A DNA stretch of 6,125 nucleotides from the NCBI GenBank assembly GCA_028820945.1, contig JAPPHW010000259.1, forward strand, positions 1-6,125, given 5' to 3'. This stretch comes from Defluviicoccus sp. Lineage in GTDB: Bacteria; Pseudomonadota; Alphaproteobacteria; MPNO01. Positions 1-5,643 of this stretch are shown here, in pieces. Each line of letters begins with the position of its first letter. The first letter of the stretch is position 1. The notes under the pieces are model-generated. The model was not told the DNA's origin. It saw only the letters and a list, made by a program, of their open reading frames with translations, and searched no databases. A program made the translations under genes and the position numbers.

Positions 1-749
1 CGCTCGAGGTGCGCGAGGCGATCGACCGCCAGATGGCGCTCGAAATCCGCCGCCGGCTCAGGGCGGGGGGCTTCGACCCGGCGCGGACGGCGCTGTTCTC
101 CTTCGGCGGTTCCGGTCCGCTCCATGCCTGCGCGGTGGCGGATTTGCTCGGCCTTCCGAGGATCTACGCTTTCCCCTACGGCTCGGTGTTCAGCGCCTTC
201 GGGTCGTCCACCACCAACGTGCGCCACGCCTACGCGCGGGCCCTCGGCATCCCGATGACCCGGATCGACCGGGCGGACACGGTGCTGGAGGGGTTCCGCG
301 AACAGGCGGTCGCCGACATGCGGGGCGAGGGGTTCGATGCGAAGGCGGTCAAGACAGCGGCCGAGGTCGTGGTGACCACCGGCAAACGGTTCAAGACGGT
401 GCCGATCCGGGGGCGCCGCGGCACGATCGCCGCGACGCTTGACGGCGAGCGCGGGCGCATCCAGGCCGTCCGACTGTCCGCCGAGTGCGAGGTGCCGCAC
501 TGGACACCCGTCAAGGCGGAAGAGAAGGCGCGCCGCGCGCCGCGTCCGCTCGGCCGGCGCACCGTCCGCTGGGTCGCGGGCGGGCGCCTCGCGACCCAGG
601 TCTACGCGCGCGACAGCCTCAAGCCGGGCCACGCCCTCCGCGGCCCCGCGATGGTGGACGGCCCCGACACCTCCTACGCCGTCGCGCCCGGCTGGCGGCT
701 CACGGTCGACGACTACGCTAACTTCGTCATGACCCGCGCCGACGGGTGA
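1..749 (+). CDS. Hydantoinase A / oxoprolinase / acetone carboxylase-type family protein, C-terminal part (5'-partial)
   Basis: This is the last ~248 codons of a HyuA-family protein; the frame (first full codon at position 3) runs in from outside the window and stops at TGA 747-749. The family comprises cytoplasmic ATP-dependent enzymes that open hydantoin or 5-oxoproline rings or carboxylate ketones, usually with a HyuB-type partner. Seen here: the conserved FGGSGPLHACAVAD stretch (codons about 34-47 of the window frame, nucleotides ~102-143), then a PYGSVFSAFGSS segment, and a C-terminal lobe ending in EGP-like 'LRGPAMVDGPDT', then 'PGW' and 'DDYANFVM'. The VFSAFGSS segment resembles acetone/acetophenone carboxylase subunits more than classical hydantoinases, in my judgement; I cannot decide the substrate. 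The full family length is about 650-700 residues, so roughly two thirds lies upstream. The importer genes follow 123 nt downstream on the same strand, which fits one catabolic cluster. Family assignment is firm, reaction is not. Confidence 0.88.
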   Translation, partial: LEVREAIDRQMALEIRRRLRAGGFDPARTALFSFGGSGPLHACAVADLLGLPRIYAFPYGSVFSAFGSSTTNVRHAYARALGIPMTRIDRADTVLEGFREQAVADMRGEGFDAKAVKTAAEVVVTTGKRFKTVPIRGRRGTIAATLDGERGRIQAVRLSAECEVPHWTPVKAEEKARRAPRPLGRRTVRWVAGGRLATQVYARDSLKPGHALRGPAMVDGPDTSYAVAPGWRLTVDDYANFVMTRADG

Positions 750-873
750 GGACCGGGTCCCCTCCGCGCGAAAGCCCTTGACCGGCGGCGCGCGTCTGCC
801 GGAGAGTCGGAGGCGTGCCCGGTTCGACAGCCATTCATCGGCGGATCCCATTCGCGGCGCGGGACGCGCGGCG
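750..873 (+). other. Gap between the HyuA-type gene and the importer ATPase
   Basis: This 124-nt stretch separates the HyuA-type stop from the likely ATPase ATG. A TTGACC (778-783) resembles a -35 element, but no matching -10 is seen 16-18 nt later. No strong hairpin with a T-run is present, so I see no terminator separating the two genes; a promoter for the importer here cannot be excluded. Confidence 0.4.
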
Positions 874-1710
874 ATGACCCCGGACGCGCCGGCGACGGAA
901 GCCGTCGCGATACCGGAAGCACGCCGGGACGGTGTGGCCGCCTTCATCCAGATCGAGTCGCTCAACAAAACCTTCGTCGGCCAGGACGGCGAGCCCGTGG
1001 TCGCACTCGAGGGCGTGGACCTCGGCGTCCGCCGCGGCGAGTTCGTCACCATCGTGGGCCCCAGCGGCTGCGGCAAGTCGACCCTGCTCTCGCTGGTCGC
1101 CGGGCTGCTGGAGGCGACGGCGGGCGAAATCCGCATCGGCGGCACCAGGATCGCCGAGCCCTATACCGATCTCGGCTTCGTGTTCCAGAACGACCTGCTG
1201 CTCGACTGGCGCACGGTCACGGGCAACGTGCTGCTGCCCTGCGTGATGGGCGGGCTCGATGAGAGCGCCCATGTCGATCGGGCGCGCGAGCTCCTCGCCT
1301 CCGTCGGGCTGGAGGGTTTCGAGGGCAAGCGCCCGTTCGAGCTCTCGGGCGGCATGCGCCAGCGCGTCGCGCTCTGCCGCGCGTTGCTGCTCGACCCGCC
1401 GATGCTGCTGATGGACGAGCCGTTCGGCGCGCTGGACGCGCTGACCCGCGAGCAGATGCAGGTCGACCTCCAGACCATCTGGTACCAGACGCAGAAGACG
1501 GTGCTTTTCGTCACCCACTCGATTTCGGAGGCGGTGTTCCTGTCGGACCGGGTGATCGTGATGACGCCCCGGCCGGGGGCCATCCGCGCGATCCTCGACA
1601 TCGATCTCGAACGGCCGCGCGACCTCAACGTCCACGACACGCCCCGCTTCACGGGCATCGTCCATGAGATCAGGCTGATGTTCCAGGAGATGGGCGTCAT
1701 CCACCGCTAG
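874..1710 (+). CDS. ABC transporter ATP-binding protein (TauB/SsuB/nitrate-sulfonate-type)
   Basis: This 278-residue ATPase powers an importer, working at the inner face of the cytoplasmic membrane as a dimer with the permease encoded next. All nucleotide-binding motifs are intact: Walker A GPSGCGKST (residues 62-70), Q-loop FQ (104-105), signature LSGGMRQR (157-164), Walker B MLLMDEP (177-183), D-loop GALD (185-188) and switch His in THS (215). The stretch from 'FQNDLLLDWRTVTGNV' through 'THSISEAVFLSDRV' is typical of the TauB/SsuB/NrtD group. The start is uncertain: ATG 874 gives a 24-residue leader before the domain begins at IQIESL; a TTG at 778 in the same frame would add 32 residues of low-complexity Arg/Ser-rich sequence, and a GTG at 934 would begin almost at the domain. 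None has a good Shine-Dalgarno; I chose the only ATG. The stop lies 13 nt before the permease start, so the two are co-transcribed. Confidence 0.95.
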   Translation: MTPDAPATEAVAIPEARRDGVAAFIQIESLNKTFVGQDGEPVVALEGVDLGVRRGEFVTIVGPSGCGKSTLLSLVAGLLEATAGEIRIGGTRIAEPYTDLGFVFQNDLLLDWRTVTGNVLLPCVMGGLDESAHVDRARELLASVGLEGFEGKRPFELSGGMRQRVALCRALLLDPPMLLMDEPFGALDALTREQMQVDLQTIWYQTQKTVLFVTHSISEAVFLSDRVIVMTPRPGAIRAILDIDLERPRDLNVHDTPRFTGIVHEIRLMFQEMGVIHR

Positions 1711-1712
1711 GC

Positions 1713-1720
1713 GAGGAAAG
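1713..1720 (+). promoter_or_regulatory. Ribosome binding site for the permease GTG start
   Basis: The sequence GAGGAAAG lies 3 nt before GTG 1724 (GAGG core 7 nt from the start) in the 13-nt gap after the ATPase stop. It decides the permease start: the GTG at 1724 is the only candidate at correct spacing and places the first membrane segment near residue 13. Confidence 0.7.
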
Positions 1721-1723
1721 CAC

Positions 1724-2506
1724 GTGAGTTTGTGGAACCGGAAATGGACCCGCGACGCGTTCTGGATGGTGGTGTCGTTCGCGGCGCTTATCGGCATCTG
1801 GTGGGGCATCGTCTGGCTGTTCGAGACGCCGAGCTACTTGCTCCCCGCCCCCGACGAGGTGCTCTGGTCGGGCCGCGACAACGGGCTCCAGATGATCCCC
1901 CATTCGGGCTGGACGATCCTTTCGGTGCTGGCCGGCTATCTGCTGGCGGTCGTCGTCGGCGTGCCGCTCGCCATAATCGTCGTCTCCTCCCAGACGCTGG
2001 AGCGCATCCTCTACCCGCCCATGGTGGCGACCCAGAGCATCCCCAAGATCGCGCTCGCCCCGCTCTTCGTCGTCTGGTTCGGCTTCGGCATGTTCCCCAA
2101 GGTGGCGGTGGCGTTCCTGATCTGCTTCTTCCCGATCGTGGTCGACACCATCGTGGGGCTCCGCAGCATCGATCCGGCGCTGGTGCAGCTCGCGCGCTCG
2201 ATGGGCGCGCCGCCCCGGCGGATCTTTCTCCGCCTCCGCCTGCCCGGCGCGCTGCCGAGCATGTTCGGCGGGCTCAAGGTGGGCTCCGCGCTCGCCGTGG
2301 TGGGGGCGCTCACGGGCGAGTTCATCGGCTCGGATAACGGGCTCGGCTACCTGCTGTTGAGCGCGGCGGGCGAGCTCGACACCGCGCTCCTGTTCGCCAT
2401 CCTGTTCGTTCTTTCGCTGCTCGCGATGGCGTTCTTCTATGCCATCGAAGTCCTGGAGCGGCTGATGATCCCGTGGCACGTGTCGCAGCGCGCGCATACG
2501 GGGTGA
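1724..2506 (+). CDS. ABC transporter permease (BPD_transp_1; TauC/SsuC-type)
   Basis: This 260-residue inner-membrane permease should form the homodimeric channel of the importer, since only one permease gene is present. Hydrophobic stretches fit about six membrane segments: roughly residues 13-33, 64-88, 106-124, 126-145, 183-201 and 219-241. The cytoplasmic coupling loop (EAA-like motif) is visible at about 153-178, with 'LARSMGAPPRRIF' followed by 'LRLPGALP'; its central Gly and final Pro are conserved in this superfamily and contact the ATPase. 'PSYLLPAPDEV' near residue 36 and 'TQSIPKIALAPLFVVWFG' (103-120) are hallmarks of the nitrate/sulfonate/taurine permease group. The length is normal for the group (250-280). 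The start is GTG with a good upstream GAGG. It sits between its ATPase (13 nt) and its binding protein (36 nt), so one operon is near certain. Confidence 0.95.
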   Translation: MSLWNRKWTRDAFWMVVSFAALIGIWWGIVWLFETPSYLLPAPDEVLWSGRDNGLQMIPHSGWTILSVLAGYLLAVVVGVPLAIIVVSSQTLERILYPPMVATQSIPKIALAPLFVVWFGFGMFPKVAVAFLICFFPIVVDTIVGLRSIDPALVQLARSMGAPPRRIFLRLRLPGALPSMFGGLKVGSALAVVGALTGEFIGSDNGLGYLLLSAAGELDTALLFAILFVLSLLAMAFFYAIEVLERLMIPWHVSQRAHTG

Positions 2507-2529
2507 ACCGCGTAACCGCACAAGAAAAC

Positions 2530-2540
2530 GGAGGAGGAAA
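2530..2540 (+). promoter_or_regulatory. Strong, extended ribosome binding site of the substrate-binding protein
   Basis: The purine run GGAGGAGGAAA contains two overlapping anti-Shine-Dalgarno matches, ending 2 nt before ATG 2543 (the two GGAGG-like cores are 8 and 5 nt away). It is clearly the strongest such site in the operon, which fits the usual need for much more binding protein than ATPase or permease. Confidence 0.8.
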
Positions 2541-2542
2541 CC

Positions 2543-3514
2543 ATGAGAACCGCACTTACGGCCGTGGCCGCGACAGCGCTGCTCGCCGTCTCGATTTCGG
2601 CCCATGCGGCCGACAAGGTCTCGCTCAGGACCGACTGGATCAAGAGTGCCTATCACGCCGTCTGGTATTACGCCAAGGACAAGGGAGTCTTTGCGAAGAA
2701 CGGCATCGACGTCGACATCCGCGACGGCCGCGGCTCGGTGATCACCGCCCAGACCGTCGGCAACAAGACCGTCACCTTCGGCACCGCGGACGGCGGCGCG
2801 GTGATGGTGCTGGTCTCCAAGGGGCTGCCGGTCAAGATCGTCGCCTCCTATCTGCGCACCAACCCGGTCGCCATCATCTTCCCCAAGAAGAACGGCTGGA
2901 AGAGCTGGAAGGACCTCGCGGGCTCGCGCATCGGCTTCTCCGCGGGCGGCGCGACGGCGGCCTATTTCAAGGCGCTGGCGAAGAAGAACGGAATCGAGGG
3001 CAAGGTCAAGCTGGTGTTCATGGAGCCCGCGGCCAAGCTCGCCGCGCTGTTGACGGCCAAGGTCGACGCCATCGACTCCTTCGGCTTCCTGCAGGCGCCC
3101 AAGGCGACCGCCGCCGGCATCCCGTCGACCTATTTCAGCTACGCCTCGGGCGGCATCGTGGTGCCCGGGCTCTCGCTGATCGCCCACAACGACACCATCA
3201 AGGACAACCCGGACCTGGTGGGCCGCATGGTAGCGAGCGTGCGCGAGGCGCTGGCGCTCGGCCAGAAGGAGCCGGAGGCGGCGATCGCCTCGCTCTTGAA
3301 GGTCGCGCCCAACCTCAAGCCGGACATCTCGCTCGACATCCTCAAGGCGTCGTTCGACCTGTTCGAGAACGAGGCCAGCAAGGGCAAGCCGTCGGGCTGG
3401 ACGTCGCCCGACGACATCGAGAAGGCGCAGAAGACGCTGATCGAGTTCAAGCGGATCAAGAAGGAGCAGCCGATCGACGCCTATTTCACCAACGCGTTCG
3501 TCCCGAAGTCATGA
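2543..3514 (+). CDS. ABC transporter periplasmic substrate-binding protein (THI5/NMT1-like, SsuA/TauA superfamily)
   Basis: This 323-residue periplasmic protein captures the ligand and delivers it to the permease encoded just upstream. Residues 1-22 are a Sec signal peptide: a basic start, a hydrophobic Ala/Leu/Val core and cleavage after AHA (20-22); there is no lipobox Cys, so it is soluble. The mature protein opens with the family pattern 'LRTDWIKSAYHAVWYYAKDKG' split over 28-48 (the DW...H...A...G signature), followed by GIDVDIRDGRGS (54-65), 'VTFGTADGG' (77-85), 'GLPVKIVASYLRTNP' (94-108) and the 'WKDLAGSRIGFSAGG' hinge segment (122-136). This layout matches proteins binding pyrimidine precursors, sulfonates, nitrate or aromatic acids. 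The ligand cannot be read from sequence; the neighbouring HyuA-type enzyme suggests a cyclic amide or related carbon/nitrogen source (inference). Its TGA overlaps the ATG of the cupin gene. Confidence 0.93.
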   Translation: MRTALTAVAATALLAVSISAHAADKVSLRTDWIKSAYHAVWYYAKDKGVFAKNGIDVDIRDGRGSVITAQTVGNKTVTFGTADGGAVMVLVSKGLPVKIVASYLRTNPVAIIFPKKNGWKSWKDLAGSRIGFSAGGATAAYFKALAKKNGIEGKVKLVFMEPAAKLAALLTAKVDAIDSFGFLQAPKATAAGIPSTYFSYASGGIVVPGLSLIAHNDTIKDNPDLVGRMVASVREALALGQKEPEAAIASLLKVAPNLKPDISLDILKASFDLFENEASKGKPSGWTSPDDIEKAQKTLIEFKRIKKEQPIDAYFTNAFVPKS

Positions 3515-4050
3515 CCGCGAAGACCGCGCGCCATCCCCGCCCGCCCGAGGTCGAGGGCCTCGGGCTGGAGGAGATCGCGGAGCGCTACGTCGCCCGGTTC
3601 GGCGACCGCAAGCCGGACTGGGCGGCCTTCGCCGATGCGCTGGTCGACGGCTACCGCCGGGCGCAGCACCGCTTCATCGGCAACACCTCGGGCAAGCCGG
3701 ATGCGGGAGTGATTCCGGCCCGCGCGTTCACGTTGAGCGTGATGTACGTGCCGCCGGGCGAGGGCAACGCGCCCCACACCCACGAGGTCGAGGAGGTGTT
3801 CTTCGTCCTCCAGGGGCATCTCACGGTGTTCTTCGAGGAGGAGGACGGCAGGCGACTCGAGGTCGCGCTCGGCCCGTGGGACTGCGTCTCGTGTCCCGCC
3901 GGGGTGATCCACGGCTATTCCAACGACACCGTGGAGCCGGTCTACCTCCAGGTCATGGCCGGCAAGGCGAATCCCGAGTTCATGGGCTACGCCGACCAGG
4001 CGCTGTTCGACGGCCGCGACCGGCACGTGCGGCAGGCGGCAGAGGGGTAG
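3511..4050 (+). CDS. Small single-domain cupin protein
   Basis: This is a 179-residue predicted cytoplasmic cupin (Cupin_2 type) with no signal peptide. Motif 1 is complete: 'GNAPHTHEVEEVFFVLQG' (residues 85-102) matches G(X)nHXH(X)3E(X)6G, giving metal ligands H89, H91 and E95. Motif 2, 'GPWDCVSCPAGVIHGYSN' (121-138), contains PAG and H134, the fourth ligand. All four ligands are therefore present, so a divalent-metal beta-barrel is expected. Residues 1-60 form a mainly helical leader (LGLEEIAERYVARFGDR and on) without a recognised domain. The ATG at 3511 overlaps the binding-protein TGA in an ATGA and has no Shine-Dalgarno, so translation is probably coupled. A cupin locked to an importer gene may be a dioxygenase or isomerase acting on the imported compound, or a sensor of it; the reaction is unknown. 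The frame stays open upstream to 2473 but that part is antagonistic to the binding-protein gene and is not coding. Confidence 0.9.
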   Translation: MTAKTARHPRPPEVEGLGLEEIAERYVARFGDRKPDWAAFADALVDGYRRAQHRFIGNTSGKPDAGVIPARAFTLSVMYVPPGEGNAPHTHEVEEVFFVLQGHLTVFFEEEDGRRLEVALGPWDCVSCPAGVIHGYSNDTVEPVYLQVMAGKANPEFMGYADQALFDGRDRHVRQAAEG

Positions 4051-4075
4051 CGGGGCGATCCATCGATACGCCCCG
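4051..4075 (+). terminator. Possible hairpin terminator after the cupin gene
   Basis: Immediately after the cupin stop, CGGGGCG (4051-4057) can pair with CGCCCCG (4069-4075) around an 11-nt loop, a perfect 7-bp GC-rich stem. There is no T-run after it on either strand, so it is not a classical intrinsic terminator. It may slow or protect the 3' end of the importer-cupin transcript. In such GC-rich DNA a 7-bp stem by chance is not rare. Confidence 0.3.
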
Positions 4076-4152
4076 GCCTCGAGCCGAAGCCCGGCCCTGA
4101 CTTGGGCTCGTTCCGGGACGAACGGTATGCGCTCCCCTCGCCTCCTCGGTTG
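4051..4152. other. Convergent intergenic gap
   Basis: This 102-nt stretch lies between the cupin stop (plus strand) and the end of the RES remnant (minus strand). Besides the stem above it holds one more weak inverted repeat, CGTTC (4109-4113) with GAACG (4120-4124) around a 6-nt loop. I see no start signals, no small gene and no promoter. Reading frames across it are shadows caused by high GC. Confidence 0.6.
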
Positions 4153-4594
4153 TCACCCCTCGCGTAGCCGACCTTCGTCGTCGATGAGCACCGCTCGGGC
4201 CGGGCGCTCGGGTCCTCAGCGCCACAGCACGAGGTTGAGGTCGTCCGGGCCCGCCCCGGCGGCGAAGCTCCAGACCCGCATGCCCGCGTGGCCCGCCGCG
4301 ATCAGGCGGTCGGCCAGGGCCTGCGACTCGGGTACCCGGCCGGCGAGCATGTCCGCTCCCCATGTCGGGCAAAAAAAGGTCGCTCTCCGCCACGTCCATC
4401 GCCCGGCGCAGCGTGGCGTCGAGCGCATCGAACACCGGCTCGGCGTCGACCGAGTAGGCGCAGAGAGTCAGCGGCTGCATCGGACGACCCAGCGGCTGGG
4501 CTTCGCGGATCGCGGTCAGCGGGGCGAGCGACGTATGGAGCGCGGCGACACCGCACCGGTTGAAGCGCCCGCCTTGCCGGCTCGCCCCCTCGCC
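4153..4594 (-). pseudogene. RES-domain protein remnant (NAD+-degrading toxin family): 5'-truncated, frameshifted and interrupted by a stop
   Basis: RES proteins are the toxins of RES-Xre (MbcT/MbcA-like) toxin-antitoxin pairs and destroy NAD+. Recognisable homology starts at 'GEGASRQGGRFNRCG' (4594-4550), runs through 'LHTSLAPLTAIREAQPLG' and 'LCAYSVDAEPVFDALD', then jumps frame at a run of seven Ts (minus strand, 4377-4371) and continues as 'CPTWGADMLAGRVPESQ', 'ALADRLIAAGHAGMRVWSFA' and 'PDDLNLVLWR'. A TGA at 4218-4216 follows, where the family normally has WRWG; beyond it the same frame gives 'GPERPARAVLIDDEGRLREG' before TGA 4155-4153, which looks like the true C-terminus. With one T removed the frame is restored. 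Using residue numbers recalled for P. putida Res, Arg31 and Glu52 equivalents are present at exact spacing, and a Ser near 133 (in WSFA), but Tyr41 is His. About 20 N-terminal residues and any antitoxin are absent. Non-functional with high likelihood. Confidence 0.82.
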
Positions 4595-5643
4595 TACCAC
4601 CCCGCCTTGTCGATTACCTTCTGCGCCTGCGGGGCGAGCTCGGCGATCCGCGCGATCGGAATCCTGTCCTCGCGGAAGCCGCCCCGGGGGCCAAGGCCGG
4701 CAGGCGGCGCGACGGCGGGGTTCACCGGGTATTCGAAGTTGACCGAGCCGTAGAGCTTCTGCGCCGCGTCCGAGGTCAGGAACTCGAGGAAGCGAACCGC
4801 GCCCGCCTTGTTGCGGGAGTGCTTCGCCACCCCGCCGCCCGAGATGTTCACATGGGTGCCGCGGCCCGCCTGGTTCGGGAAGATCAGCCGCACCGCCTTC
4901 GCCCATTCGCGGTGCGCCGGCACGTCGGAGACCGCGAGCTTGCCGTAGTAGTAGTCGTTGACGATCGTCACGTCGCACACGCCTTCGAAGATCGCCTTCA
5001 CCTGCGCCCGGTCGTTGCCCTGCGGCCGACGCGCGAGGTTGGCGACCACGCCGCGCGCCCAGGAGAGCGCACCCGCTTCCCCGTGCGCCACGATCATCGA
5101 GGCGACCAGCGCCCGGTTGTAGACATGGCTTCCGGGCCGCGCGCAGATGCGGCCCTTCCAGCGCGCGTCCGTCAGGTCCTCGTAGCGCTCGATCAGGCCG
5201 GCGTCATCCGCCTTGCGCGAGACCGCCACCACCCGGGCGCGCTTGGAAAACGCAAACCAGCGGTTGCCGGGATCGCGCAGATGGGCCGGGATGTTCTTTC
5301 GCAGCACCGCCGAATCCACCGGAGCCAGCAGGTCCTTGTCGGCATAGACGTGAAGGCGCGCGATATCGACGGTCAGCACCGCGTCGGCCGGGCTCCGCGT
5401 GCCCTCGGCCTGGAGGCGCTGCGCCAGCCCCTTCTTGGCGTAGACGGTATTGACCGTCACCCCGGTCCGCTTCTCGTAGGCCTCGATGAACGGGTTTATC
5501 AGGAAGGGCTGGCGGTGGGAGTAGATGTTGAGCTCGCTGTTCGGCGCGCCCTCCGCCGCCGGGCCGGAAAACCCGACCAGCGCCACGGAGAGCGCCGCCG
5601 CGGCGCCCCGGCGCGCGGACCTCGAATTGCGCGGTGACATCAT
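4594..5643 (-). CDS. Fe(III)-type ABC transporter periplasmic substrate-binding protein (AfuA/FutA/FbpA family)
   Basis: Read from the ATG at 5643-5641 this is a 349-residue protein that should bind ferric iron in the periplasm. A GGAGG at 5657-5653, 9 nt upstream, picks the first of two adjacent ATGs. The N-terminus has a basic stretch (RNSRSARR) and a hydrophobic core (about residues 13-27), a Sec signal peptide with cleavage somewhere near 30-33. The mature part starts with 'ELNIYSHRQPFLINPFIEAY' (36-55), then 'VYAKKGLAQRL' (67-77), 'SPADAVLTVDIARL' (84-97), 'GSHVYNRALVASMI' (171-184) and the iron-ligand tyrosine cluster 'NDYYYGKL' (Y231-Y233). The C-terminus 'KVIDKAGW' is the usual end of the family. 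Length is normal. No iron permease or ATPase gene is next to it; downstream is the RES remnant. The reading frame is open upstream through the hydroxylase gene without a stop, so a fused product is formally possible. Confidence 0.9.
   Translation of the reverse strand: MMSPRNSRSARRGAAAALSVALVGFSGPAAEGAPNSELNIYSHRQPFLINPFIEAYEKRTGVTVNTVYAKKGLAQRLQAEGTRSPADAVLTVDIARLHVYADKDLLAPVDSAVLRKNIPAHLRDPGNRWFAFSKRARVVAVSRKADDAGLIERYEDLTDARWKGRICARPGSHVYNRALVASMIVAHGEAGALSWARGVVANLARRPQGNDRAQVKAIFEGVCDVTIVNDYYYGKLAVSDVPAHREWAKAVRLIFPNQAGRGTHVNISGGGVAKHSRNKAGAVRFLEFLTSDAAQKLYGSVNFEYPVNPAVAPPAGLGPRGGFREDRIPIARIAELAPQAQKVIDKAGW

Noticed and set aside
778..806. TTGACC at 778-783 as a promoter for the importer.
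   Set aside because: No acceptable -10 hexamer lies 16-18 nt downstream; a lone -35-like hexamer is not sufficient.
835..1809. A 324-codon minus-strand frame opposite the ATPase gene.
   Set aside because: Low-complexity His/Arg/Ala-rich composition with no domain, wholly antisense to an ATPase with every motif intact.
1697..3187. A 496-codon open frame on the minus strand opposite the permease and binding-protein genes.
   Set aside because: Its translation is rich in Arg, His, Gly and Glu with no recognisable domain, and the opposite strand carries two clear, complete importer genes. It is a high-GC antisense shadow.
2473..3510. Upstream in-frame extension of the cupin gene.
   Set aside because: It overlaps the binding-protein gene in another frame and translates to an Arg/Gly-rich string; the ATG at 3511 in the ATGA overlap is the natural start.
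4216..4218. TGA in the RES remnant as a selenocysteine or recoded Trp codon.
   Set aside because: The expected residue is Trp, there is no sign of a selenocysteine insertion element, and the gene already carries other lesions, so a TGG-to-TGA nonsense mutation is simpler.
4127..4753. A 208-codon plus-strand frame across the RES region.
   Set aside because: No domain, Arg/Pro/Ala-rich, and antisense to recognisable RES and iron-binding protein sequence.
3980..4978. A 332-codon minus-strand frame as a whole gene.
   Set aside because: Only its middle (about 4594-4378) is real, being the RES remnant; the first part is a shadow of the iron-binding gene and the last part is shadow after the frameshift and opposite the cupin.
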